Assembly: GCF_050409585.1 (NCBI RefSeq)
Contig: NZ_JBNUPE010000002.1
Location: 124,001-188,000, forward strand
Source of the DNA: Facklamia sp050409585
GTDB lineage: Bacteria; Bacillota; Bacilli; Lactobacillales; Aerococcaceae
Length of the DNA: 64,000 bases
Direction of reading: 5' to 3'
The notes below the pieces were generated by a model. It saw only the letters and a program-made list of their open reading frames with translations. It was not told where the DNA came from and made no database searches. Both the position numbers and the translations under genes were made by a program. Below, one piece after another: positions 26,542 to 35,595 of the stretch (its first letter is position 1; every line of letters begins with the position of its first letter).

Positions 26542-27604
26542 AGTTGCATTAATAGCTCCTGCTAATGTTAATCAGATGCCTTATCTAAAAAATTATGAAA
26601 AAATATTAAATAAATATGAAATTGATTATGATGTTATAAATTGGGATAGGACTCATACAGAAAAAAAATCAAAGAATGTATATTTAGATAGTAAAAATTC
26701 ATATCGGAGAAACTTTTTAGATTATCTAAAGTATTCAAGATTTATAAAAAAAAGATTGAAGAGTCATAATTATAAATTTTTAATAATTTTCAGTCCTCAT
26801 TTAGTTTTTTTTCTTCAATTTTTTTTATTGATAAACTCTTATAATTACATAATTGATATTAGAGACTACCATCCAATTATAAAATTTCTTTTACCTAAAA
26901 CTATAAAAAGTTCAAAATTTATTGCAGTATCTTCCCCTGGTTATAAGAAGTATTTTAATCATAAAAAAATCTTCATAAATCATAATTTTAATAAAACCAT
27001 AAAAGAATTTAATGAAAATATTAATTCTAAAACAGTTAATAAAAATACGTTTCCATTAACTGTTTCTTTAATTGGTTCATTAAGAGATATAGAAATAAAT
27101 AAAGAGTTTATTAAACACTCCAATAATAATGAAAATTTAAAGATAGTTTTTAACGGAGAAGGTGGTCAAGAACAATTATTAAAAGAATTTGTTGAAGAGA
27201 ATAAATATAAAAATGTATTTTTTACCGGAAGATATGAAAAAATACAAGAAGATTATCTTTATAAACAAAGTGATCTTATAAATGTCATGCGATATAATGA
27301 TTCAATCAATAATAACTATGCATTGACTAACAGACTATACAATTCGGTATTTAATCTAAAGCCTTTAATTTCAATGGGTAATACTTATCAATCAAAAATT
27401 ATTAAGAAGTATGGTCTAGGCTTAATTATAACTGATTTTAATGATATATCACAAAAAATTGAAAATTACTTATTCAATTTAGATAAAAATAATTTTATAA
27501 GAAATTGTGAAATTTTTATAAATATAATTATTCAAGAAAATAATGTTTTTGAGCAGGCTATAGTAACTGAAATTAAAAATTTAGTTGATATAAATATGGA
27601 GTGA
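26534..27604 (+). CDS. Glycosyltransferase-like capsule protein
   Basis: A 356-residue, very AT-rich gene product (many Asn, Lys, Ile). The layout resembles GT-B enzymes: a beta-alpha N-terminal half with DIRDYHPIIKF, then a C-terminal half with VSLIGSLRDIE, VFNGEGGQEQLLKEF and FFTGRYEKI. The catalytic E-x7-E motif is not clear, so the family is uncertain. Position between capG and a GT4 gene supports a role in building the repeat unit. The start overlaps the capG stop. Confidence 0.65.
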   Translation: MNKVALIAPANVNQMPYLKNYEKILNKYEIDYDVINWDRTHTEKKSKNVYLDSKNSYRRNFLDYLKYSRFIKKRLKSHNYKFLIIFSPHLVFFLQFFLLINSYNYIIDIRDYHPIIKFLLPKTIKSSKFIAVSSPGYKKYFNHKKIFINHNFNKTIKEFNENINSKTVNKNTFPLTVSLIGSLRDIEINKEFIKHSNNNENLKIVFNGEGGQEQLLKEFVEENKYKNVFFTGRYEKIQEDYLYKQSDLINVMRYNDSINNNYALTNRLYNSVFNLKPLISMGNTYQSKIIKKYGLGLIITDFNDISQKIENYLFNLDKNNFIRNCEIFINIIIQENNVFEQAIVTEIKNLVDINME

Positions 27605-27607
27605 ATT

Positions 27608-28780
27608 ATGAATAAAATTTGTTTTTTAATGGGGTCTTTAAATAATAAAGGTGGATTAGAGAGAGTAGTGTCTGTATTAGCTAATGAATTATCGACAAAT
27701 GGATATAAGGTTACAATAATCTTAGCAAATTCAATTAAAAATACTTATGAAATTTCATATGATCTAAATAATGATATTGAAGTAATTCATACAAATAAAT
27801 TATATCGAAGACCATATGATTTTTTACTAGAAAGAATATTGCTTAAATCATTTTTAAAATTTAAAATAAATCTAAATGGAAACATAATTAGTATGCTATT
27901 ATTTCCTATTTTAGAAAGAAAAAGATATCGAAATTTTTTTAATCATAGAAAGTTCGATGTAATAATAGGTGTGACTCCATTTTATTCCAGAATTCTTACT
28001 TTTCTTAATTTAAACTTAAAAAGAATAGGGTGGTTTCATAATACTTATGAAAGATATTTTGAATTAGAGGATAGTCCTTTATATAAAACTGAAAAAGCAT
28101 TTATAAATTATTTAAATGATTTAGATGATCTTGTTGTTCTATCGGATCGAGATAAAAAAATATATTCATCAAAATTAAATGTACTCCCCAAACGGATTTA
28201 TAATCCTTTAACTATTAAAAGTAAACGTCCAAATTCCATTTCTATAGATAACCGTGTAAACATTTTATTTGTAGGAAGAATTTACTACCAAACTAAAGGC
28301 TTAGAATTGTTATTCGATATCATTAAAAAGGTTGTCAAAGAAATACCTAATGTTTGCTTTAATATTGTTGGAGATGGACCTGATAAAAACAGATTATTAA
28401 AAGATATAAATACTAATAAATTATCTGATGTTATTGTTTTTCATGGAAGTTCCAATGATGTAAGTAAATTTTACTTAACTAACGACATCTTTGTCCTTCC
28501 TTCGTTAATAGAAGGATTCGGATTAGTTGTTACTGAAGCTATGTCTTTCGGACTACCAGTTATATCATTTAAAACCCATGGTCCTTCAGAAATTATTACA
28601 GAAGGTTATTCCGGATATTTAATAGATAAATATGATACAGACGAGTTCTCAAAAAAAATAATAAACCTAATAAGGAATCCTGAGTTGCGAAAAAATATTG
28701 GGAAACGTGCTTATGAGAGATCTCAAAATTTTTCTAAGAAAATTATTATTTCTGAGTGGATCGATCTTATAGAGAACTAG
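27608..28780 (+). CDS. Glycosyltransferase family 4
   Basis: A 390-residue GT-B glycosyltransferase. Visible features are the N-terminal GGLERVVSVLANEL acceptor-side loop, the donor-side segments ILFVGRIYYQTKGLELLFD, NIVGDGPDKNRL and FHGSSNDVSKFY, and the catalytic E-x7-E region in FVLPSLIEGFGLVVTEAMS. It is a retaining enzyme by family, with unknown donor sugar. It is read three bases after the preceding gene and is AT-rich like its neighbours. Confidence 0.9.
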   Translation: MNKICFLMGSLNNKGGLERVVSVLANELSTNGYKVTIILANSIKNTYEISYDLNNDIEVIHTNKLYRRPYDFLLERILLKSFLKFKINLNGNIISMLLFPILERKRYRNFFNHRKFDVIIGVTPFYSRILTFLNLNLKRIGWFHNTYERYFELEDSPLYKTEKAFINYLNDLDDLVVLSDRDKKIYSSKLNVLPKRIYNPLTIKSKRPNSISIDNRVNILFVGRIYYQTKGLELLFDIIKKVVKEIPNVCFNIVGDGPDKNRLLKDINTNKLSDVIVFHGSSNDVSKFYLTNDIFVLPSLIEGFGLVVTEAMSFGLPVISFKTHGPSEIITEGYSGYLIDKYDTDEFSKKIINLIRNPELRKNIGKRAYERSQNFSKKIIISEWIDLIEN

Positions 28781-28793
28781 AGGTGATATGTAA

Positions 28794-29921
28794 ATGTTAA
28801 TTTTATTTCAATTTCTTTTAATTAGCGTTATTTTTATTATACTTTTTTTTCTTTCGGTTAATGAATATAAGTTTTCTCTGTTCTTAAAAAAAATTATATT
28901 ATTAGTTTCAATATTATCAATTTCAATCTTAGCATCTCAGAGAACAATAGGTACCGATTTGCAAACTTATTATGGATGGTTTTTAAAAACCTATCCAATA
29001 GATAATTTTAGTTTATTTATTCAAGACTTAGGTCAATTAAATATAGAACCTACATATTATATTTTAGTCTCAATTTTAAAAAGTCTAGGTGGAAACTTTC
29101 AAATATTTTTAGGATTATATGCTTTTATACCTTTATTTATAATATATTTAATAATTTTGAAAATTGAAAAAGACCATATAATAAAGATGTTCTCTATTTT
29201 TCTCTTAATTTATTTAATTAGATGGCCTTTAGATATTATTCGTCAATTTGCTGGTATGACGTTTTACTTAGGGGCACTTTTATTATATGTTAATAAACGA
29301 TATATTCTCGCTTCTATTAGCTCTTTCTTATCAATTTTTAGTCACTTTTCAGCGATATTAACCGCTTTAACGAATATTTTTTTAAATAAGTTTTCTTTTA
29401 AAAAAACTTCCTTTCTTATATTATGTCTTATATCTTTATTATTCGGATTTATATTTAATTTAGAATTTATTTTTGATTTTCTAAATTCAACATTTGATTT
29501 AGCGTTAATTAATAAAGCTGAACTTTATTTAACATCAAATTATGAGTACAAAAATTTTATTCATTTTATTTCTAGAAATTTAATGGAACATTTTTCGCCA
29601 ATTCTAAATTTTCTTATTATATATTTATTTTTGAACAAAAAGAACATATATATTTATAGTAACAATTCCATATATAAAGTAATTTTAAATTCTATGATGT
29701 TTGGATCTTTTTTATATTTTTATTTAATTGGTGCGGGGGCCTTCACATTTGCTTATAGGTTAAATTCAATGTATTCAATAGGAAATTTCATTATAATTAC
29801 TAGACTAATTACAGAATATATAGATCGTAGAAAGATGAATGTTTATTATTTAATTTATATCATTTTAATAATATACAATTTAATAATTGTATATTATTAT
29901 ACTGGAGCTTTTAATTTATAA
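28794..29921 (+). CDS. EpsG/Wzy-like polysaccharide polymerase
   Basis: A 375-residue membrane protein with roughly ten hydrophobic segments. The pattern ASQRTIGTDLQTYYGWF after the first segments is typical of EpsG-type Wzy polymerases, whose conserved polar loop reads R-x-x-x-x-D-x-x-x-Y. It would polymerise lipid-linked repeat units outside the membrane. It is encoded next to the flippase, as in most Wzx/Wzy loci. Wzy proteins are poorly conserved, so the call rests on topology, the loop and context. Confidence 0.8.
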   Translation: MLILFQFLLISVIFIILFFLSVNEYKFSLFLKKIILLVSILSISILASQRTIGTDLQTYYGWFLKTYPIDNFSLFIQDLGQLNIEPTYYILVSILKSLGGNFQIFLGLYAFIPLFIIYLIILKIEKDHIIKMFSIFLLIYLIRWPLDIIRQFAGMTFYLGALLLYVNKRYILASISSFLSIFSHFSAILTALTNIFLNKFSFKKTSFLILCLISLLFGFIFNLEFIFDFLNSTFDLALINKAELYLTSNYEYKNFIHFISRNLMEHFSPILNFLIIYLFLNKKNIYIYSNNSIYKVILNSMMFGSFLYFYLIGAGAFTFAYRLNSMYSIGNFIIITRLITEYIDRRKMNVYYLIYIILIIYNLIIVYYYTGAFNL

Positions 29922-29930
29922 GGAGAAAAT

Positions 29931-31343
29931 ATGAAGAAACTAATAGGCCAAATGGTTAATATAGGTTTTGGAGTTATTATTAGTATGGTTTTGACAATCC
30001 TTACGACTCCAATTATAACTAGAATAATAAATCCGGAATCATATGGAGAATTTTCACTATTTCAAACCTTTTCAAATGTTGCAATGATGATTTTTTGTTT
30101 AGGAATGGATCAGTCTTTAGTAAGATATTATTATGAAAATGATTCTATAGCATATAAAAGAGAATTATTAAAGAAAAGTACACTGCTTCCACTGATAATT
30201 GTCATAATCTTTTTATTTTTATCCTTTATATTTGCTGGTTTTTTTAATACATATTTTTTAAACGATAAAATTTATACCTTTTTATTATTACTAAATATCA
30301 CATTTTCTATTATGTATCGTTTTTCAATTATGGTTGTTAGACTTGAGCATCAGTCAAGGGCTTACTCAGTTTTAACTATATTATCGAAAGTAGTTTATCT
30401 AATAAATGTTTTCATTTTTATATTTCTAAACATAACATCTAGTTATGCTCTTACTATTTCCCTTACTATAAGTACTATCTTTTGTTTAATAATTAGCATT
30501 ACTATTAATAGGAAAATATTCAAATTTTGGAAAAGTAGTACAAATAATATAAATTTAAATGAGTTAATGAAGTATGGTTTTCCTTATATTTTTTCAATGG
30601 CTTTAACATCATTGTTTCAAGCAAATGATAAGTTCTTTTTAAGTATTTATAGTGATACAAGAACAATTGGAATTTTTGCATCAGCAGTTTCAATAGTTAG
30701 TTTTTTAAATATCATTCAAAATACTTTTACAACGATATGGTCTCCTTATTATTTAGATTTCTATTTTAAAAATCCATATGATCACGATTTTTTTAAGAAA
30801 GTCAACGACTCTGTTGTAACTGTTATGATAATTATTGGTAGTTCTTTAATCTTTTTTAAAGATTATATTGTTTTCTTGTTAGGTATGAATTATCGTGATG
30901 CTAAAGTATTAATTCCATTTTTAATTTTTGGTCCAATTATGTACACTATATCTGAAACTACTGTAATCGGTTTAGTTATAGCAAAAAGAAGTAAGCTTCA
31001 GGTTATAATTTCATTTATTACTTTCATAATAGCTCTGTTATTAAATCAAATAATGGTACCAACCATGGGAGGCATAGGTGCAGCGATTTCAACTGGAATA
31101 TCCTATATAATATTTTATATTTTGAGAAGCTATTTTTCTAACTCAGTTTTAAAAATAGATTTTAATTTTGGGAAAAGTAGTGTTTTAATACTAATTTTAT
31201 TTATTTATTCTATGTTTTCGACATTTTATTCAAATCAAATAATAAGCTTTTTTATATATATATTTATAGTTTTAATAGACTTAACATTATATAGAAAAAT
31301 AATCAGTTATGGATTAAAAGAGATATTTATAAAAAGGAGATAA
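29931..31343 (+). CDS. Wzx-type oligosaccharide flippase
   Basis: A 470-residue MATE/MVF-superfamily membrane protein with about twelve to fourteen helices. The N-terminal signature INIG-like stretch (MVNIGFGVIISMVLTILTTPIITRIINPESYG) extends over residues 8-40, with the conserved YGEFSLFQTF motif. It would flip undecaprenyl-linked repeat units for the neighbouring polymerase. AAGGAG precedes ATG 29931. The gene is strongly AT-rich. Confidence 0.9.
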   Translation: MKKLIGQMVNIGFGVIISMVLTILTTPIITRIINPESYGEFSLFQTFSNVAMMIFCLGMDQSLVRYYYENDSIAYKRELLKKSTLLPLIIVIIFLFLSFIFAGFFNTYFLNDKIYTFLLLLNITFSIMYRFSIMVVRLEHQSRAYSVLTILSKVVYLINVFIFIFLNITSSYALTISLTISTIFCLIISITINRKIFKFWKSSTNNINLNELMKYGFPYIFSMALTSLFQANDKFFLSIYSDTRTIGIFASAVSIVSFLNIIQNTFTTIWSPYYLDFYFKNPYDHDFFKKVNDSVVTVMIIIGSSLIFFKDYIVFLLGMNYRDAKVLIPFLIFGPIMYTISETTVIGLVIAKRSKLQVIISFITFIIALLLNQIMVPTMGGIGAAISTGISYIIFYILRSYFSNSVLKIDFNFGKSSVLILILFIYSMFSTFYSNQIISFFIYIFIVLIDLTLYRKIISYGLKEIFIKRR

Positions 31344-31345
31344 TT

Positions 31346-32245
31346 ATGGATTTCAAAGAGAAAGTATCTGTTATAATACCAACTTATAAAAGAGCAGACT
31401 TCCTTGCACGAGCAATAAATTCTGTTTTGAATCAGTCTTATGAAAATTTAGAAGTTTTAGTAATTGATGATAATAATCCAGAAAGTTTGTTTAGAAGTGA
31501 AACCGAGAATATAATGAAACAATTTAGTGAAAATCAAAAGGTTATTTATATTCAACATTCATTTAATATGAATGGTTCTGTTGCTCGTAATACAGGAATT
31601 AAAAAAAGCTCAGGAGATTTAATAGCTTTTTTGGACGATGATAATTATTTTTACAAAGATAAAATTCGTAAACAAGTTGATTTTTTAAATAATCATAAAA
31701 ACTATAAAGCAGTATATTGTGGTTTAATAGATAGTAATAATAAAATTAAATATGCTAATAGAAGTGGAAATCTTATGTTTGAACAATTATCGGGCAGCCA
31801 AATTATCGATACCAATACAATCTTAATTAAAAAAAGTGTTGTTTTAGAATTTGAGGGGTGGGATGAACGACTTAAAAGAAATCAAGATGTTTCTTTTATG
31901 ATAAGATTTTTTTCTAAAGACTATGAAATAGGTTGTTTAGATGAAGTACTCGTATACTATGATTTAGAAGATCGTTCGAATTTTCCAAACTCAACTCAAA
32001 GTGAATTCAATATGTATAGATTTTTACAACTTTATAAAGAAGAAATTAATTTAATCAAAAGAAAAAATCCGTTAAAAGCAAAACTTATTTATCTTTATCG
32101 CTACCGACAAATTTTTTTTTCTCATATTAAGAGTAAAAAGATAAAAAAATCTTTTATAATTTTTTTGAAGATGCTAAATATTGACATTTCATTAACTGCT
32201 AAGCTCTTAATTAATTCTATAAAAGATAAAATTATAAGAGTATAA
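31346..32245 (+). CDS. Glycosyltransferase family 2
   Basis: A 299-residue inverting GT-A transferase. The N-terminal motifs are VSVIIPTYKRADFLARAI, the UDP-sugar aspartate in VLVIDDNNPE, SVARNTGIKKSSGDLIAFLDDDN (DxD-type metal site) and a later basic-residue segment ending in the C-terminal helices. It is the last gene of the AT-rich block, before ugd. The donor sugar is unknown. Confidence 0.9.
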   Translation: MDFKEKVSVIIPTYKRADFLARAINSVLNQSYENLEVLVIDDNNPESLFRSETENIMKQFSENQKVIYIQHSFNMNGSVARNTGIKKSSGDLIAFLDDDNYFYKDKIRKQVDFLNNHKNYKAVYCGLIDSNNKIKYANRSGNLMFEQLSGSQIIDTNTILIKKSVVLEFEGWDERLKRNQDVSFMIRFFSKDYEIGCLDEVLVYYDLEDRSNFPNSTQSEFNMYRFLQLYKEEINLIKRKNPLKAKLIYLYRYRQIFFSHIKSKKIKKSFIIFLKMLNIDISLTAKLLINSIKDKIIRV

Positions 32246-32297
32246 CTATTAAATTTAAAAAAATTATCGTTCAGAATAAAATTTTAAGGAGAGTATA

Positions 32298-33464
32298 ATG
32301 AAAATCACAGTGGCAGGTACAGGGTATGTTGGTTTATCGATTGCCGTCTTATTGGCTCAACATCATGAGGTAACAGCACTAGACATTATTCAAGAGAAGG
32401 TTGATTTAATTAATAAGCGCATCGCACCGATTGAGGACAAAGAAATTGAAGATTTCTTTGCCCATCAAGAGCTAAAGTTGACAGCGACTATCGATGCAGA
32501 AGAAGCACATAAAGAAGCTGAAATGGTGATTATTGCGACACCAACGAACTATGATGACGAGACCCATACTTTTGATACGACGGCTGTAGAAGCAGTGATT
32601 GAAGATGTCTTGCGCATCAATCCACAAGCTACGATTGTCATTAAATCAACGATTCCTGTGGGATATACGGAATCTGTGAAAGAGAAATATGGCGTAGACT
32701 CTATTATCTTTTCTCCTGAATTTCTAAGAGAAGGCAAGGCCTTATATGATAATTTATATCCTTCACGTATTGTAGTAGGTGATCATAATGAAGCGGCTAA
32801 AAAGTTTGCAGATCTTTTAGTAGAAGGCGCCCATAGTGAGGATGTACCGGTTCTTTTTACTAATTCCACTGAAGCCGAAGCCATTAAACTATTTGCCAAT
32901 ACTTACTTAGCTTTGCGTGTGTCTTACTTTAATGAATTAGATACTTACGCTGAAGTTAGAGGCTTGGATGCAGGTCAAATTATTCAAGGGGTTGGTTTAG
33001 ATCCTCGGATTGGAACCCATTATAATAATCCTTCTTTTGGCTATGGGGGTTATTGTTTACCCAAAGATACCAAGCAATTATTAGCCAATTACGGCGACAT
33101 CCCTCAAAATATGATGACTGCAGTGGTCGATTCCAACAAAACCCGTAAACAGCATATCGCCAATAGTGTCTTGAAGAGAAATCCTAAGACCGTTGGTGTC
33201 TTCCGATTAACAATGAAGTCTGGATCGGACAACTTTAGACAATCCGCCATTCAAGATATTATTAAATTATTGGTAGATGAAGGGATCGAGATAATTATCT
33301 ACGAACCGACTTTATCGCAAGATTCTATTATGAATTGTCCAGTGATCAATGATTTAGCAGAATTTAAGCAACAATCCGATATCATCTTAGCCAATCGTAC
33401 AGAAGATGAATTAAAAGATGCTTTAGATAAAGTATTTACCCGCGATATCTTTAACGAAAACTAA
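32298..33464 (+). CDS. ugd: UDP-glucose 6-dehydrogenase, capsule copy
   Basis: Oxidises UDP-glucose to UDP-glucuronate with two NAD. The 388-residue protein has the NAD loop VAGTGYVGLSIA, the STIPVGYT and FSPEFLREGKALYDNL motifs, and the catalytic cysteine in FGYGGYCLPKDTKQLL. UDP-glucuronate would be a donor for the capsule. Codon use is like the chromosome core rather than the AT-rich glycosyltransferases. A second, clearly related gene is at 46312. AAGGAGAG precedes ATG 32298 and a terminator follows. Confidence 0.94.
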   Translation: MKITVAGTGYVGLSIAVLLAQHHEVTALDIIQEKVDLINKRIAPIEDKEIEDFFAHQELKLTATIDAEEAHKEAEMVIIATPTNYDDETHTFDTTAVEAVIEDVLRINPQATIVIKSTIPVGYTESVKEKYGVDSIIFSPEFLREGKALYDNLYPSRIVVGDHNEAAKKFADLLVEGAHSEDVPVLFTNSTEAEAIKLFANTYLALRVSYFNELDTYAEVRGLDAGQIIQGVGLDPRIGTHYNNPSFGYGGYCLPKDTKQLLANYGDIPQNMMTAVVDSNKTRKQHIANSVLKRNPKTVGVFRLTMKSGSDNFRQSAIQDIIKLLVDEGIEIIIYEPTLSQDSIMNCPVINDLAEFKQQSDIILANRTEDELKDALDKVFTRDIFNEN

Positions 33465-33471
33465 TACAACT

Positions 33472-33498
33472 AAGCATAGTGTGTTTGCTATGCTTTTT
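33472..33498 (+). terminator. Rho-independent terminator after ugd
   Basis: AAGCATAG and CTATGCTT form a perfect 8-bp stem with an 8-base loop, followed by T residues. Confidence 0.8.
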
Positions 33499-33537
33499 AG
33501 TGTGTACGGATTCAAATAAGAAAGGAGATGTATCCTG

Positions 33538-34416
33538 ATGAAACAAAAAGTTCGTAAAGCCATTATTCCAGCAGCTGGTTATGGAACGCGTTTTCTACCA
33601 GCTACTAAAGCCATGCCGAAAGAAATGTTACCGATTATTGATAAGCCGACCATTCAGTATATCGTAGAGGAAGCAGTGGCAGCAGGTATTGAGGATATTA
33701 TTATCATTACAGGTAAATCGAAACGAGCCATTGAAGACCATTTTGACAAGAATACCGAGTTAGAATTAGACCTGATGAACAAGGGGAAGATTGCTATGTT
33801 AGAGTCGGTTCAAAAGGCTTCCAACCTAGCGAACGTCTACTTTATCCGCCAAAAAGAAATGAAAGGTTTGGGCGATGCCATTTATACCGCCAGAAGCTTT
33901 ATTGGTGACGAGCCCTTTGCCGTTCTTCTGGGTGATGATATTGTGGTATCAGAAGAGGGAGATCAACCAGCCATTCAACAATTAATGGACGAATACGATT
34001 TAACCGGCTCCTCCGTTATCGGTGTCCAGACGGTCCCTCAAGACCAAACCCATCGCTATGGTATTATTGATCCCTTGGAACAAGATGGGCGCTTATACAA
34101 GGTTAAAACCTTTGTTGAAAAGCCCAAGCAAGGAACAGCCCCTTCCAACCAAGCCATTATGGGAAGATACGTTTTAACGCCTAAAATCTTTGACTTTCTA
34201 GCCAAGAAACAAGTCGGCGCCGGCGGAGAGATCCAACTGACTGATGCCATTCAAATGTTAAACCAAGTCGAACCGGTCTATGCCTATGACTTCAAAGGCA
34301 TTCGTTATGACGTCGGGGAGAAAATCGGCTTTATTAAGACCACCATTGACTTCGCCCTCCACCGCGAATTCGCTGAGGAAATCCGTCAGTATATGCGAGA
34401 GAAGTTGGAAGAATAA
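33538..34416 (+). CDS. galU: UTP-glucose-1-phosphate uridylyltransferase, copy 1
   Basis: Makes UDP-glucose from UTP and glucose-1-phosphate, the substrate of the adjacent Ugd. The 292-residue protein has the nucleotide loop PAAGYGTRFLPATKAMPKEM, VEEAVAAGIEDIIIITG, the LGDDIV metal site, and FVEKPKQG. Its position after ugd, at the end of the polysaccharide locus, indicates precursor supply. Two other GalU paralogues are encoded in this window (54177 and 55068). AAAGGAGATG precedes ATG 33538. Confidence 0.94.
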   Translation: MKQKVRKAIIPAAGYGTRFLPATKAMPKEMLPIIDKPTIQYIVEEAVAAGIEDIIIITGKSKRAIEDHFDKNTELELDLMNKGKIAMLESVQKASNLANVYFIRQKEMKGLGDAIYTARSFIGDEPFAVLLGDDIVVSEEGDQPAIQQLMDEYDLTGSSVIGVQTVPQDQTHRYGIIDPLEQDGRLYKVKTFVEKPKQGTAPSNQAIMGRYVLTPKIFDFLAKKQVGAGGEIQLTDAIQMLNQVEPVYAYDFKGIRYDVGEKIGFIKTTIDFALHREFAEEIRQYMREKLEE

Positions 34417-34432
34417 GATGAATAGATTAACC

Positions 34433-34469
34433 CCCTAGAGTTGAAGTTAGCTCTAGGGATTTTTATTTT
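34433..34469 (+). terminator. Rho-independent terminator after galU
   Basis: CCCTAGAG and CTCTAGGG form a perfect 8-bp stem with a 10-base loop, followed by ATTTTTATTTT. It lies between convergent galU and lysR genes and may serve both. Confidence 0.85.
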
Positions 34470-34480
34470 CGCCCTACTTA

Positions 34481-35404
34481 TTAATTAAATAATTGGATCG
34501 TTTCATCGATTTTCTCTTCGACTAGTTTAAGGATGACTGATTTTTCAAGCTTCGCCTTATAAATAATATAATCTAAACATTCCGAATGACTCGGTAAGAC
34601 GCTTTTTTCAATTAGCTTGTATTTATCCAGAATGGTAGGGTAGGTAGCTGTGGTCCAAGTGTAACTGCCTTTAATGGTGGCGATAAAGTCAAGCAGTGAA
34701 CCCCGCTCATAAACTTGGATTAATTTCTTTGAGGAATTAATTTTTTTCTGCCATAAATAGGCCTCAGTATAATCATCCCATTCAAAATCACCGTGGATAA
34801 TTTCTGTAAAGGGTTCTAAGTCTTTAAGCGCTAAATGCTCTTTTTTAGCCAGTGGGTGCTGCTGGGAAATCAGAACGACTCGAGGAAAGGAGGAAAGCTG
34901 CTTCCACTCAATATAACGCGCTTTTAATTGATTTTCAAAATGCTCCTTGTTCTCCGTATAAAAACGAATAATACCAATATCTGCATTGCCACTATTAACA
35001 TCCTCGATGACTTGTAAGTTGGTTGTTTCAGAAAATTTGATCGATAAGTTATGATGTTCCTCTTGCAGGCGGTTGATCATTTTGGCGATTGCAAAAGCAA
35101 TATAAGAAGACCTCCTGGCAGAAATAGAAAGCGAAGAAAAGTAATTAGTCGGTGTTAGATATTTGGTTTCAATTGACTGATAAAGGGTATCGAGTTTTTC
35201 CAAATCATTAAGAACTTGCTGGCCATCATTCGTTAGTTGAACCCCTTTGTGAGTACGATCGAAAATAGTAAAACCAATCGATTCTTCAAACCTTTTTAAT
35301 ATTGAACTCAAATAGGGTTGTGAAACGAAAAGATTTTGAGAAGCTTTGCTGATTGAACCTGTCTTCGCGATTTCCAAAATGTATTGAATATGATGAATGT
35401 CCAT
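34481..35404 (-). CDS. LysR-family transcriptional regulator
   Basis: A 307-residue LysR-type regulator. The N-terminal winged helix-turn-helix reads YILEIAKTGSISKASQNLFV, followed by SQPYLSSILKRFEESIGF and DRTHKGVQLTNDG. The C-terminal part is the periplasmic-binding-protein-like effector domain. It is divergent from the DUF5058 operon across a 191-base gap holding a cre-like site and a GAGAAC-G-GTTCTC palindrome. That is the standard layout for a LysR regulator of the divergent operon, with the pathway substrate or product as likely effector. Confidence 0.9.
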   Translation of the reverse strand: MDIHHIQYILEIAKTGSISKASQNLFVSQPYLSSILKRFEESIGFTIFDRTHKGVQLTNDGQQVLNDLEKLDTLYQSIETKYLTPTNYFSSLSISARRSSYIAFAIAKMINRLQEEHHNLSIKFSETTNLQVIEDVNSGNADIGIIRFYTENKEHFENQLKARYIEWKQLSSFPRVVLISQQHPLAKKEHLALKDLEPFTEIIHGDFEWDDYTEAYLWQKKINSSKKLIQVYERGSLLDFIATIKGSYTWTTATYPTILDKYKLIEKSVLPSHSECLDYIIYKAKLEKSVILKLVEEKIDETIQLFN

Positions 35405-35507
35405 GGTCTAGGCTCCTAATAGTTTGATTATAAGTAAATGAGGATAGGTGGTATTGTTATCATCTATTTTTAATTGCTAGAGGATGATGGTAAAATTTAA
35501 TTAAAGA

Positions 35508-35521
35508 TGTAAGCGCTATCT
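35508..35521 (+). promoter_or_regulatory. CcpA cre-like site
   Basis: TGTAAGCGCTATCT matches the degenerate cre consensus TGWAANCGNTNWCA at 13 of 14 positions. It lies 75 bases before the DUF5058 gene, suggesting carbon catabolite control. Confidence 0.55.
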
Positions 35522-35527
35522 TTAAAA

Positions 35528-35540
35528 GAGAACGGTTCTC
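35528..35540 (+). promoter_or_regulatory. Palindrome, possible operator
   Basis: GAGAAC-G-GTTCTC is a perfect 6-1-6 inverted repeat between the divergent LysR gene and the DUF5058 operon, seven bases after the cre-like site. It may be a regulator site; LysR binding is only a guess. Confidence 0.45.
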
Positions 35541-35595
35541 AATAAGTTTATCATAGTTGAAGTCTTTTTTTAAAATTTAATAGGGAGGAATCTGT

